Origin: Rhizophagus clarus
Taxonomy: Eukaryota > Glomeromycota > Glomeromycetes > Glomerales > Glomeraceae
DNA length: 64,000 bases
Assembly: GCA_015698045.1 (NCBI GenBank)
Contig: BLAL01000189.1
Coordinates: 248,001 to 312,000, forward strand
Direction: 5' to 3'
Shown here: positions 41,000 to 53,133 of the stretch, piece by piece
Layout: every line of letters starts with the position of its first letter
Position numbering within the stretch: the first letter of the stretch is position 1
Position numbers and translations under genes: made by a program
The notes under the pieces: model-generated
The model's input: the letters and a program-made list of their open reading frames with translations, nothing else
Databases searched by the model: none
Told to the model about the DNA's origin: nothing

Positions 41000-42365
41000 G
41001 ACTTTCTCTTCTTTTAGGTTTATTAAAACTCTTTGAGAGAGAAGGTGGATACTCAGCTTTATTTTTTTTGTTGTATTCTCTTATTCTTATGTTCATTACC
41101 ATTACTAATAACAGTCTTTTATTTTTTTTTCTTTTTTCGTCTTCATTTTATTTTTTATTTTTGATTTCATTTTTCACTTCTTTATTCTTTTTTCCTTTTA
41201 TTTTTTCTCTCATTTTCATTTTTGTTTCCCTTCCTATTTGTTTCTTTTATTTTTCCTTTTTTATTTTCTTTTTTTTCGCTTTCTCCTTCTATTTTTCCAT
41301 CTGTTTTCCTTTTCTTTTCCTTTTACCTTCTTTTTTGTTTTCTTTACCTTTCATCTTCCCTTTTGTAACATGTTTTTTTAAGTTTTCTGAAACTTTTCAA
41401 AAATGGGTGGGTATTTTGCTTTTATTCCTTTTTTTTTACTGTATCTTTTTATCTTCATTACTAAAAAAATTTTTTTCTTCTGTCTTTTTGTATTCATTTT
41501 ATTTTTGATTTTATTTTCTTCCCTCTTTATTTTCCCTTTCATTTTTCCTTTTTCATTCACTTTTCTTTTTCTTTTCATTTTATTTTCATTTTCGTTTCTT
41601 TCTCCTATTTTTTTTTCATCCTCCACCCTCTGTCTCTTTCATTTTTCTTTTTTATTTCTTTTTTTCTTCCATTTTTTTTATCTATTTTTCTTCCCTTTTC
41701 TTTCGTCTTCTGTTTTTATCTTCTTTACCTTTTGTCTTCCTTTTTGTCATCATTTTATATTACAAAATTATAATGATGATTTTATTATTTTGTAACATGT
41801 TTTTTTAGGTTTTCTGAATCTTTTTAAAATAGGTAGGTATTCTGTTTCATTCTTTTTTTACTGTATCCCTTCATCTTTATTACTAACAAAATTTTTTCTT
41901 TTATTTTTTCTTTGTGTTTCATTTTTGATTTTGTTCCCTTTCACCTTTCTTTCATTTTATTTTTATTTTTATTTTATTTTCCTTTTTGTTTCCTTTATTT
42001 TCCTTTTTTTTATTACCTTCTTCTTGTTTTTTTTTTTATTTTAATTTTCGATCCTTTCCCTTTTTATTTTTCCTTTATGTTAATTTTTTTTCTTTTTATC
42101 CTTTCATTTTCCTTCCATTTCTATTCTCCATCCCTTTGTTTTAATTTTGTTCTCTTTTGTTTCTTCATTTTCCTTCCCTTCATTTTTTCTTCTTTCATCA
42201 AACATATTGTTATTTCGCTTCTTTTTAGTCTTGTCTTCTTTTCTGTTTATTTTGTTTTTGTTTCATTACTTTTTACATTTGTCATTATTATTGGGTTTTG
42301 TATCATTATCACTAGTTAGATTAAAGATAAAAGTTTTAGCTTTGAATACAATAAACTTGTTTTAG
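41000..42365 (+). repeat. Tandem ~360-420 bp pyrimidine-rich units with short splice-flanked modules
   Basis: Landmarks recur: TTTTTGATTT blocks at 41160, 41500 and 41925; TTATTACTAA/CATTACTAA at 41093, 41455 and 41878; and modules GGTTTATTAAAACTCTTTGA (41018), AGTTTTCTGAAACTTTTCAA (41381) and GGTTTTCTGAATCTTTTTAA (41808), each before a GTRGGTAT-like donor. The long T/C-rich open frames (41068-41508, 41403-41795, 41912-42319) are Phe/Ser/Leu low-complexity artefacts. Confidence 0.6.
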
Positions 42366-42564
42366 TTTTGAATAATGTATTTTACTCTTCTATTCAATAA
42401 ACTTTGAAGGAATAAATACACAAATATTTTGTAACATAAAAGTTATGTTTCATACTACAGAATTTTTTTTAACAGCAAATTTTTTATATTTTACGTAAGA
42501 ATAAATTTTAAGTTAAAAAATTAGCCAATCAAAAATTAACTAATCGAAAATATTTATCATATGA

Positions 42565-44410
42565 TAAAACTCTGCATGAATTAGCTCAAGTCAAGCTATA
42601 GTCTGGCTTGGTTTGGCTTGAAAAAAAAAATTCTGGCTTGAGCCAAAATGAGTCAAGCCACAAAAAATCTTGGCTTAACTCATTCAAGCCAAGCTGAGCC
42701 ATGAAAAATTCTGGCTTAAGCCAAGTTGAGCTTGAGCTGGCTTAAGCTTGGCTCAAACTTTATTATCAAAAAAAAAGCTGAAACTAGGCATTTTTATATG
42801 TAAAGTTACAAAAAAAAATGCCAGAATTAATGATTCTAGCACGACCCTGAATAATACTAATATAACTCACATACGAGTTTGTGTAGAATTTATATGAAAT
42901 TACTTTTTAAACCTACAAATTGAGTTTGCGTAAATCGGTCAATTTGGGAGTAACTCACATATTATATTTGCGTAGAGTTTATAATAAATATACGTGGATT
43001 TATTTTTAAAAAATACTAATTTTGGTAAATTAAATTACTCGGTATTTACCAAAATTTATTTTATTTTACTTATTTTTTTACTTTTTTTTGGTATTTTATA
43101 CCAAATTTATTTATTTTTATTATTCTTTTTCAGTTTTTAATACCCTAATTCCAAAAGTCTGGTCATGTTTTTTACCTGGCAACACTACAAAAAATAAAAA
43201 AAAATAATTAATTAGTTAAAAAAAATACCGAAAAACACTTCCCTCACCCCCCCTTACCTTAATTCTAAAAGTCTGGTCATGTTTTTCATCTGGCAACACT
43301 GCAAAAAATAAAAAAAATCAATAACTTAATTAGTTAAAAAAAAGAACAACAAAATACACCTCACCCACTCTCCCTTATCTTAATTCCAAAAGTCCAGTTG
43401 TACTTTTCATTCAGCAACACTACAAAAAATAAAAAAAAAACAATTAATTAGTTAAAAAAAAATACCAAAAAATACTTCCCCCACCATCCCTTACCTTAAT
43501 TCCAAAAGTCCAATCGTGCTTTTCATTTGGCAACACTACAAAAAGTAAAAAAAAGTTAATACTTAATTAATTAAAAAAAATAATGAAACATCTCCCCCAA
43601 CCCTTCCTTACCTTAATTCCAAAAGTCCAGACATGCTTTTTGTCTGGCAATACTACAAAAAATAAAAAAAAACAAATTAATTAGTTAAAAAAAATACCAA
43701 AAAATACTTCTCCCACCCTTCCTTACCTTAATTCCAAAAGTCCAGTCATGCTTTTTGTCTGGCAACACTACAAAAAAATAAAAAAAAAGTTAATACTTAA
43801 TTAATTAAAAAAAAATAACGAAACACCTCCCCTAACCCTCCCTTACCTTAATTCCAAAAGTCTGGTCATGCCTTTCGTCCAGCAACACTACAAAAAAATA
43901 AAAAAAAAATAATTAATTAATTAGTTAAAAAAAACACTGAAAAACACTTCCCATCCTCCCTTACCTTAATTCCAAAAGTTCGGTCATGCTTTTCATCTGG
44001 CAACATTACAAAAATAAACTGATAAATGATTAAAAAAAAGATCAGATATTCAGATTATCTGATTAGATCAGCAAGTCAAATGACCCTGCCTTTATACTGA
44101 ATAATTCGTTATAGCGTTAAATAAAAGTATAAAGGAAACGAAATAAAAGAAAAATGGCATTTTGTATTATAAAATCACAAAAAAAAATGCCAGAACTATT
44201 AGTACTGGCGTTTTTTACATATAAATTGTAAAAAATTGCTGAGCTTGATCTGGCTCATAAGTCGGTTTAAGCTTTTCAAGCCAAGCCCACTGTCAGCTTG
44301 AGTTTATCAAGCCAAGCCTAATACCTGACTCAAGCTTTTTCAAGCTGGCTTGTGAGCTACCAAACCAATTTAATCATGGCTTGGCTTGGCTCAGCTCATG
44401 CAGAGCTTTA
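42565..44410. mobile_element. Non-autonomous hAT-type element with GGCTTGA-word ends
   Basis: The inverted ends are TAAAACTCTGCATGA and TCATGCAGAGCTTTA. Flanks TCATATGA (42557-42564) and TCATGTGA (44411-44418) are an 8-bp target duplication with one change. Subterminal arrays of TGGCTTGAGCC-like words fill 42580-42770 and 44235-44395. Inside lie an inverted pair of ATGCCAGAA hairpins (42788-42840, 44155-44215), a ~100-bp direct repeat (42860-43000) and the second exon-like array. Confidence 0.8.
43135..44015 (-). repeat. Second tandem array of 41-nt exon-like units (8 copies)
   Basis: On the minus strand each ~116-bp unit has a TTTTTTGTAG acceptor, a TGTTGCCAGATGAAAAGCAT-like 41-nt module ending GGAATTAAG, and a GTAAGG donor. 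It is followed by a short G-rich patch and TTAATTAATT. Unit marks (AATTCCAAAAG on plus) lie at 43150, 43265, 43383, 43499, 43614, 43731, 43853 and 43970. Clearly the same repeat as 20628-22081, here in the opposite orientation and inside a different transposon. Confidence 0.85.
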
Positions 44411-44727
44411 TCATGTGATAGGGATAAGTAAAGATCTCACCAAGGTCTCTGAATACAAAGATATCACATTAAGATTACTGTTTTGTATACTTTGGGAATA
44501 ATTTCTTTAAGTAACATAAGTATAACTATGTACACTTTGGCCATTTTGATACTAGTAAACATAATAAATATCATATCAATTATCACGACGAGGTTCCAAT
44601 TATCACATTCAGGGGCCGTATCTCACCTGAGATGAGGAATAAATTCACCCTAATTATGATTATTTTATAAATATTATTTTTAATTTAAAGAACAATTTTA
44701 ACTAAATATTAAAAATTAATAATATGG

Positions 44728-44877
44728 GATCTTTACAATAGAAAGGTATAAAACTCAAAAAAAAATAAAAATTTAATTAATATTAAATTTACACTTATTT
44801 TAGTATAAAAAATATAATTAACATATAAAATAATTTAAAATTTTTTTTGAGTTTTATACCTTTCTATTGTAAAAATC
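44728..44877. mobile_element. 150-bp MITE with ~37-bp inverted repeats
   Basis: Left arm GATCTTTACAATAGAAAGGT then ATAAAACTCAAAAAAAA; the right arm is its reverse complement with one change. The AT-rich centre is ~75 bp. Confidence 0.8.
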
Positions 44878-44899
44878 TTATATGTATAATTAATTATAA

Positions 44900-46676
44900 T
44901 TAGTAAATAAATATTTTTAATCTATAAAAATTTAATAAATATAAAAATAATAATAAAACAAAATTAAAATTAAAATAAAAATAAAAATAAACTATAATAA
45001 TAATAATAAAAAATATAAATTAAATAATTATAAAATTAAATAATTTGATTTTTTTTCTTTTATACCTTTAAAAATTAACTTAATTTTTAAATTATATAGA
45101 ATATATTTATACATAAATTTTTTTATTATATTTTGAGCATTTGATATAATTTTATGTAATTTTTTTTTATAATTAAAAACCATGTTTGGCTGTTTTTATT
45201 AAAAAGACAAAAAAGATAATACAAAATATTCAGCTAATTAATAGATAAGATAGAACTACTTAATAAACAACTATAACTCACTCTATCCTATATAGACCTA
45301 TTAAACAAGCCCACCTGATTAAGACCAGCAAAGTCAAATATGGCCTATAACTTTCACCAAATGGCCAGTATTATCATATACTAATGTAGAAATAATACAC
45401 ATATAAGAAATCCCACTCTCCCCTATATGATACGATTTTAAGCAATCATTACTCTATCTGAGTGATGTGCAGGCATGATGCTAAGACCAAATCTGAAAGG
45501 AGCCAAAACTAACTAGCATTCAACTTTAAATCAGTACAAATACATCAAGAATAAAATTAAAAGTAATTAGTATCACATCTTTTACATGACTTTGATCAGC
45601 CCAACTAGGAATTAATATATATTAGCATAATTTAAAACAAATCATCTAACGAAATTTTCCCCTTAATTAGATTGACAAACAAAACCTAAAAAAAAAAAGT
45701 TATACCAAACCACTAAAATACTGATCAACATTCCAATACCTCTAACCCCCCTAAAACTAAAATAGAAAAAAAAGAGACTAAAGACTAAAATATCAACAAA
45801 TAAGAAATAAAAACTAAGGGAAAGTCATTAATACTTCTAGAAATCCAAAAGGAAAACTAGAGAAAAAGGTAAAAATCATAGCCATCACTTTTACATCCTT
45901 TTAAATAACTCCTAAGCAAAAAAAAGCAAGTATTACTTCTGGATATAAATAAAAACTTTAACTAATGACTTTACTTTATCTATCTCAATGCTTTCAAAAC
46001 AAACAGTATTGATGAGAAACCCACTCTTCTAGGGTATTTAAGATCAGATAGCCTAAATGCTAACCTTACAAAAGTCTTCAGAAATACAAAAAGAATCTGG
46101 AGTTTACAATCATAAACTATTTCCTTGGTAAAATTCATACTAAGCCAGTAATTCTGCCAAAACTTGGTACTTGTGAACCAGACAAGTTTTAAAAAACATG
46201 ACTAAATTCCATAAAAAGGAAAATATTACTTAAAAAGAGCTCAAAAAATCAAAAGTCCAAACTTTTTTTTAGTGATTTTCTGCTGAAAAAATGGTCAAGT
46301 GATCTGCAAGTGAGAAATGTAGTCGATCCTCCCTATTTTATATAATTAATTTAATTTTATTTATAATAATAATAATATTAAAAACTTTAATAAAAAAATT
46401 ATTTTAAAGCAGTAATATATATCAGTTAGTTAAACTTATTTTAGATTTAATTTATATTATAAATAATTATTTTACTAATATTTTTTATTAACTTAATATT
46501 CTTTAAAAAGACTCATTCTAAAATTTTTTATTAAAATTCTTTACTTTTTTTTTTAAAAACACCTATCTATTCATTTTACTTTACTTGTATAAATAATCAT
46601 ATTGTAGAAATTCTAATGATATTAAAAAATTTTCTTATTAAAAGAAATTCTTTTATATTTTAATAAAATAAAAAAT
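44900..46676. other. AT-rich DNA with a probable decayed retroelement
   Basis: 44900-45170 is low-complexity AT. 45180-46320 is less biased, with no frame, and may be an old minus-strand retroelement: its right end (46280-46310) vaguely resembles the ORF1 element's 5' end. Too decayed to call. 46320-46676 is AT-rich spacer. Confidence 0.3.
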
Positions 46677-46686
46677 TAAATATTAG

Positions 46687-47676
46687 TAGGGCTCCGATCG
46701 GTTCGGTTCGGTTCGGTTTTTGCAAAAACCGATACCGAACCGAATTAATCGGTATCGGTATTAATGATTACCGAAACCGATCGGTAATTACCAAAAACCG
46801 AACCAATTTACCGAACGAGTTTAGTAAAAAAACGTTTCGCAACGTTTAGCAAAAAAAAAGTTGCGAAACGATTTTTTCTTATCAAATCATCCATAAAAAA
46901 ACGTTTCGCAACGTTTTTTATTAAAGTGACAAAAAAAAACGTTGCGAGACGTTTTTTTTATATTAAATCATTTTATAAAAACGTTTCGCAACGTTTTTAA
47001 ATAAAAAGGAAAATAACGTTGCGAAACGTTGTTTTCTATATTAAATTTCCGATGTAAAAAACGTTTCGCAACGTTTTTTACAAGTTTCGCAAAAATAACG
47101 TTGCGAAATGTTATTTTTTTTATATCAAACGTTTATGTAAAAAACGTTTCGCAACGTTTTTTACAATGTTCGCAAAAATAACGTTGCGAAACGTTATTTT
47201 TCATAATAAATTGTTTATGTAAAAAACGTTTTGCAACGTTTTTTACAAGTTCCGCAAAAATAACGTTGCGAAACGTTATTTTTTTTATCAAATCGTTTAT
47301 GTAAAAAACGTTTCGCAACGTTTTTTACAAGTTTCGCAAAAATAACGTTGCGAAACGTTATTTTTTATCAAATCGTTTATGTAAAAAACGTTTCGCAACG
47401 TTTTTTACAAGTTCCGCAAAAATAACGTTGCGAAACGTTATTTTTTATATCAAATGTTTATGTAAAAAACGTTTCGCAACGTTTTTTTTTAACTACATTA
47501 TTTACGTTTTTCTTATAAAAAAAAAACGTTTTTATTATCGGTAAATCGGTTCGGTAAATCGCAAAACTGATACCGAAACCGAAAGTTTCGGTTCGATAAA
47601 TCATAAAACCGAAACCGCTCCGATACCGAAACCGGTCGGTACGGTTCGGTAATTACCGAAACCGATCGGAGCCCTA
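46687..47676. mobile_element. Non-autonomous hAT-type element with CGGTTCGG ends and an AACGTTGCGAAACGTT hairpin array
   Basis: The ends TAGGGCTCCGATCGG and CCGATCGGAGCCCTA are perfect complements, flanked by an exact 8-bp duplication AATATTAG (46679-46686, 47677-47684). Subterminal GGTTCGGT/ACCGAACC words fill ~130 bp at each end. The interior is ~8 units of ~85 bp, each pairing AAAACGTTTCGCAACGTTTT with AATAACGTTGCGAAACGTTA. Non-coding and probably young, given the perfect ends. Confidence 0.92.
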
Positions 47677-47689
47677 AATATTAGTAAAA

Positions 47690-48680
47690 AGTTTTTTAAG
47701 TAAAGTAAAATAAAATAATATATAGCAAATTTCAATACTTTTTTACTATACTGCCTTTTTAAATATCTTATATTTTTTATTCATGTCTTTTTTAACTTAT
47801 ATTCATATTTAAAAAAAAAATAGAAAAAATATATATTAAAGGTACTTTTATATCAAAATTTTATATTTAAGAGTAAATACATAAAATATACATTATAGAT
47901 CTTAATATTATAAAAATATTAGAAAATATACATATACATATTTTTTTTATTTTATTTATTTGACTACTCAATAATAAAAATCTAATAATATCATAAATAT
48001 ATTTTAATCAAAATTTAATAAGAACAATTTATAGTTTAAAAAAAAAATAAATTCATAAATAAATATTATTTAATTAAAAAAAAAAAATTTAAAATATTTA
48101 TAGGATTGTGTTAAGGTATCCAGGATTTTATGGTATGATAATCCAAAAAGTGTAATACAATTTAAATAAAAAATGTAATTTAATACAATTTTTAATTCTA
48201 ATTAGATTTAATGTAATTTTGCCTAGAATTAATAATAATATAATTTTACATTAAATTCAATAACTTAATTTGAATTAAAATTATAAATAAAAAAATAATT
48301 TATGTAAAAATAATTTATTAATAGAATTTAATTTACTGTAATAATGTAAAAAATATGAAATTTTACCAAAAAATATAATTATACTAAAAGTGTAAAAAAA
48401 ATAGCAAAAGTTGTAAAAAAAATATAATTATTCTATTTTGAATACTTTAGATTATGTGAAAATTAATTTATTATATAAGCAGTCATATAAAAGTACAAAT
48501 GATTTATAATATCTTACTTATTATATTATATATATTTTAATAAAATTAAAAATATACTAATTTATTTATTTTTTTTTTTTTTATTCTTTTGTTAGAAATG
48601 AATACAATGGTTTCAGAACCAGTATTGCCAAAACTATCAACCAATATTATGAACTGTTAACAACTATAAGAATTGTTAAT
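47690..48680. other. AT-rich spacer
   Basis: About 1 kb of AT-rich, low-complexity DNA with no frames, RNAs or clear repeats. Confidence 0.4.
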
Positions 48681-48684
48681 ATGC

Positions 48685-50735
48685 TATGGGGTGTGTTAGA
48701 AATCAGCTGATTTCCTTTAATTAGTAGCCCTTACCCCCCTACCCCCTACCTGATCACATTTTGATTGGTTAAAAAAATATATAATAATATATATAATTAT
48801 ATTTGTATAAATAATTTGTGATTATCAACGGGAGTTCTTCACCAAGACACCTGAACTCCTACCCACCATACAACAGACCAAACAGAAAAAACTCAACAAA
48901 GAGCTCGCGATGCTCCTTACTCACCACCTCACTTCGTCTCTCGCTTACCTTAGGTCTTGGTACCCCGAACAGCCAGAGACTCCAATTTTAGGGTGTGTAA
49001 ACAACGCGTCGAGCACCCCAGATTTGGCCCTCGCACAGGAGATGGATATGGATATATCATCACCTGCCTCGCACCAATCAACATCTGCACAACCTCATAT
49101 AACGGCTGTTAATAGCCCAATCGCGACTACACCTAAAGGCAAAGGCAAAAAGAAGAAGAATAAGCACATTACAATATCTGAAGAGGATATTGACAAAGAC
49201 TTCAGGTTTCCTGTTGACTCTGAGGCTGAGTCCACCCAAGCGCTCTCTTTTCAGCTACCTCCCCCGCCTTTACATGACGCGATCAAAAAAGTTGAAGAGT
49301 CTTCAGCACCGCTACTAGATAGCAACGCCGGTAAAGAAAAATGTCTAAAGGTGCAAGACGCTGAAGCTGCACAAGTTATCACTGGATATCAGGCGCCTTC
49401 AGGGTGCCAGTTCGTTCGAGATATCCTAATATACGATGTTCCTGCAAAGTGGGATAATTATGAACTATTATCTCACCTATCCACTTGGGGTAATGTAATA
49501 TTGATATCGACCAAGCGCTAGCGCAAATATAAGACAGTACGATGCAAGCTAGTTATTTTGGAATTCTTTCAGAACTACGAAGCACAGTAGATGGCTCCCC
49601 TTGCAGATATACCTACTCGATGGTTCCTGGCGACCTGGAATCTGGCTGAACAAAAAGAACGAGAAAGATTCCAAGCCGTTATTTACGATCCGCCTGAATC
49701 TATGAATACAGCTTCGCTCACAGCGCCTCAACACTTAACTTTTCTCAGTGAATTGAACATTAAAATGTTCAAAGAAATTAAATTCTCAGATGGATCACGC
49801 AAGATTGTCAGATACTTCGAAACCTGAGAACACTTACAGAAGTGCATTAGTAACCTGACCCTTTGGTATGGCAAGAACGTCTCATGGTGCAAACATACCG
49901 CGATTCTGAAGAAAACAAAGAAGATTAGTCCTACCTCATCCCATTCGGCTAAGCGAAAGAATCAAGGAGATCGTGTTGACACCAATTCTTCTACCAAACT
50001 GTCCAAGTCTATTCCAGCAACTGGTCGAATAAGACTCACATAAGAAATCCCCGGATAAAGGATTCAAAGGCACACCAACGAAAAGATGACAATGATTCGC
50101 AGGCGCCTAAGAAACCATTGAAGCGGCATTATAGCTCCAAATCCAAGATCTCCAAACGTGACCTTTACGCGGAAATCAGAACAATTAAGAAGATTCTGGA
50201 TGAATTAACTAGTAATCTTAAATTGAAGTGAAGAAATGATCTGATAGTACTTAGCAGCTTAGATTACCTCTTTTCGTAGAATTTTTCTTTTTTTTCTTCC
50301 TGTTTATCTTTTATACTTTTATAATTAGTTTGTTAATGATCTAGGCGGATGGTAAGACCGGTCCTTGGGCTGGGAGTGTAGTTCTTGTATAAATAGTGAT
50401 GCTTACTGTATCCTCATTTTTACTAATAAATGTATGCGGCTCCAACACCTTTAAAGTTAAAAAAAAAAAGAAATAAATAATTTGTGATTTAGTAATCCAA
50501 TTTTTATGAATATTTTTTTGTTTTATAGCTTTTGATATACCTTACAAAATAAAAAAAGTTTAATTAAATTGAGCTATTAGATGGTAAAATAATTGTAAAA
50601 AACTATTTTAATATATAAATAGTAATAATATATTATATATATTATATAATTTATAGCCAATCATAGGAACCTGATTTTTAGGTTAGCCCCCCACCTCCCT
50701 ATTAAATCAGCTGATTTTTGGCATGCCCCTATCCA
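48685..50735. mobile_element. Inverted-repeat element split by a retroelement
   Basis: Left end TATGGGGTGTGTTAG then AAATCAGCTGATTT (48685-48713). The right end, reverse-complemented, is TAGGGGCATGCC then AAAAATCAGCTGATTT (down from ~50732), with further inner similarity (TGATTGGYTA, TATATAATA). Without the 1.65-kb retroelement inside it, this is a ~400-bp MITE. Its target duplication is unclear. Confidence 0.6.
48824..50472 (+). mobile_element. ORF1-only retroelement with 17-bp target duplication and poly(A)
   Basis: Exact flanking copies of ATAAATAATTTGTGATT (48807-48823, 50473-50489). The 3' end carries TGCGGCTCCAACACCTTTAA and then an A-tract. Coding remains: 48910-49521 (ends in the RRM-like ILIYDVPAKWDNYELLSHLS region), then shifted frames (RWFLATWNLAEQKERERFQA, SWCKHTAIL) and a C-terminal IRTIKKILDELTSNLKLK. 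Several frameshifts and stops break it. Confidence 0.88.
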
Positions 50736-50810
50736 GAGTAGGTCAACAAGCAATAGCAATATCTTTCTAATGGGAATAACACATACCATACCCCTTAGTC
50801 TACACAGAAG

Positions 50811-53125
50811 CAGGGACAATGATTTTATGATTTTATATAACATAAATTATTTATATATTATAATCAAATTATGTGATATAATTTTTTTAAAAAAAAATTA
50901 TATTATGTGATATTATTTAGGGAGTTTACAAAATTATTTGAATTTATGTGTAATAAATTATTAAATTTCATTGTAAAAAATATTTTTTATTAAAAAACCA
51001 TATTAAATTTTAAACACCATTAAAGTATAACATGCTCAATCTTTTAAGAGAATCAAGAGATAAATTTTGCCTGTTACTATCTAAAAGAGAATTATACATA
51101 GAAAAACTTCGTTCAACGGTACAATTGAAAATTGGCAACCAAATGTAATCCAAAGCAAAATTAGAAAGGATTGGCAATTGTGTTGCTTTGTTTAACCAAT
51201 ATTTATCCAATTTCACTTCGCCTATTAATTAATTATTTAATCCACAATAAATTCCCCATTTATGCAATAATTCATCTGATGGATTTTCAAATTCCTTAAC
51301 TGCATTATATTGTCGAATATTCTTTCGTAAAGCATCTTCAAAATGAATAAATTTGGGATCAAAAGCTTGACATGAAAAAAAGAGTAAACGAGCTGAATGG
51401 TTTGGAATATGTGCAGTAAATTTGTCATAACCTACTTCAAATGCCATTCAGAAAATGAAATAGATTTCATGTATATTAAATTGATGCTGGATAATTAAGT
51501 TTTCCAAAAAAGGACTAAAGTCATTTGAATTTCTATAGGTTTCAATATAAGCAGTAAGTTGCTGAAGTCATAATTCAGCAAAAGGAATAACAGGTTTTTT
51601 TATTTTCTAAAAAAAGTTAAGACATTGAATAAATTCAAAAGTATAAAAAGAAATGAAATTAAAGTAAATTATGATAAGTCCTAATTCTTGTTCATTTTGC
51701 AAACAAGAATTAATAATTGCTAAAGTATTGTACTTCTTATCATTATCTAGTTCTGCTTTAAAAAAAGATGGCTAGTAAATAATATGGTTTTTCGTATAGG
51801 ATACCATCTGAAACCAAGAATTCTAACGTGTTTTGTTATATAGAGGAATTTTACAAGGAGATAAAATTCCATACATTTTTAAATGAGTAATATATCGGCC
51901 TCTTCTTGCAGAAGAACTGACAAAAATTTCTTTAACTTTATCCAAAAAATCTTTTAGGATACGAAATTGAAGTAGCGTTCTTCATGTATCTCTATTAGTT
52001 TAATTTAATATTAGAGTTCAAATAATTTAACTGTTAATATTATTTAAAAATTAATCAATTCATCATACATTGTAATTATAGAATATAGATACGAATTTTA
52101 TTATTATTAATAGATAAGTAATAAGAAAAAAGAGGAATTAAAAATAAAAAAGCAGTTGGAATTCAATAAAGAAATTGTAATAAATTTCTGGTAAAATACA
52201 ATAAAAAATACACATTAAACATACCCAATAAGATTAAGAATATGCACACAACACGGCGCATGAATCAAATTAGGCATCAATGGTGATAGGATTTTACGAT
52301 AGCATTTTTTCATGTAGGCAGCAGAATCAGAGAGAAATAAATGAGATAAATTAAAAGGTATATTAAAGTGTGTAAGTATTGTCATAAGAACTTGTCCTAT
52401 TGTTGTATTGTTTACACGCTCAAGAAAATCAACTGAAACTAATTTAATTTCATTATGATAACAGAAAATAATATTCACAATACTTCGTGAACAATCATCA
52501 GTGGTTTCATCCATTATAATGGCTACTGGTTTTGAGACAAAAAATGATTTAAGCAATTGGTATTGCTTATTAAAAACATTAGGTAAATAAACTTGCCTAA
52601 GAGTGGGAGCTTGAGGAATAAAACCTCTATTTTTAATATGTTTTTTAAAAAATGGAAGTAGAGAATTTACTTTTCTTTATCTCAGAAACTGCTTGAATGG
52701 AAGAAAAGGTAAGCTGTTGTATTCTATTCTGACCTTCTTCTTGATTTCTTACATTTGATATATGTTTCTGACTTTTGCAATGGTTTTCTACAACAGATTT
52801 ATACTTCCAATCTATTGCAATATTGCAATAATTGCAAAAAAAAAATATTATCATCAACATGAAAAATATCTTTGTATTCATTACATCTAGTATAGACTGA
52901 AATAGATTTGCTTTTTTTGGTGGCATCGTAAAGAAAAAAAAGAGATAATCAGATTTAAATTTGATAATCAAGCCTAAACTTATATAATTACTGCAGATTA
53001 TTTGTTTTAATATAGGAAAATCTAAAATTATGTGATTTTATGATTTGATATAGCCGAATTATGTGATATCACATAAATTATTTTTTTATGTGAAATTATG
53101 TGATCAAATAAAATCATTGTCCTTG
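50811..53125 (-). mobile_element. hAT transposon, complete ends, 8-bp target duplication
   Basis: The ends CAGGGACAATGATTTTAT and ATAAAATCATTGTCCTTG pair with one mismatch. Exact CACAGAAG flanks at 50803-50810 and 53126-53133. The 2315-bp element carries a decayed hAT transposase. Subterminal ATTATGTGATAT words lie at both ends, a pattern shared with the other hAT-type elements here. Confidence 0.93.
51010..52926 (-). pseudogene. hAT transposase (BED-type finger, hAT core, dimerisation domain), broken
   Basis: The start MPPKKANLFQSILDVMNTK at 52926 is followed by a BED-like finger (CNYCNIAIDWKYKSVVENHC with a HI pair). After a frameshift near 52650 comes a hAT core (VAIIMDETTDDCSRSIVNII, LFLSDSAAYMKKCYRKIL, CCVHILNLIG). 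Later, in pieces, VGYDKFTAHIPNHSARLLFF and the C-terminal dimerisation segment FNCTVERSFSMYNSLLDSNR ... LSMLYFNGV. Multiple stops and shifts between 51450 and 52215. The family normally inserts by cut-and-paste with 8-bp duplications; this copy cannot make a full protein. Confidence 0.85.
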
Positions 53126-53133
53126 CACAGAAG

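Noticed and set aside
41068-42365. Phe/Leu/Ser-rich 'membrane protein' frames
   Set aside because: T/C-only low-complexity DNA with overlapping frames; no conserved motif.
46687-47676. Possible centromere-like or origin satellite
   Set aside because: Perfect terminal repeats and an exact 8-bp duplication show that it is a transposon.
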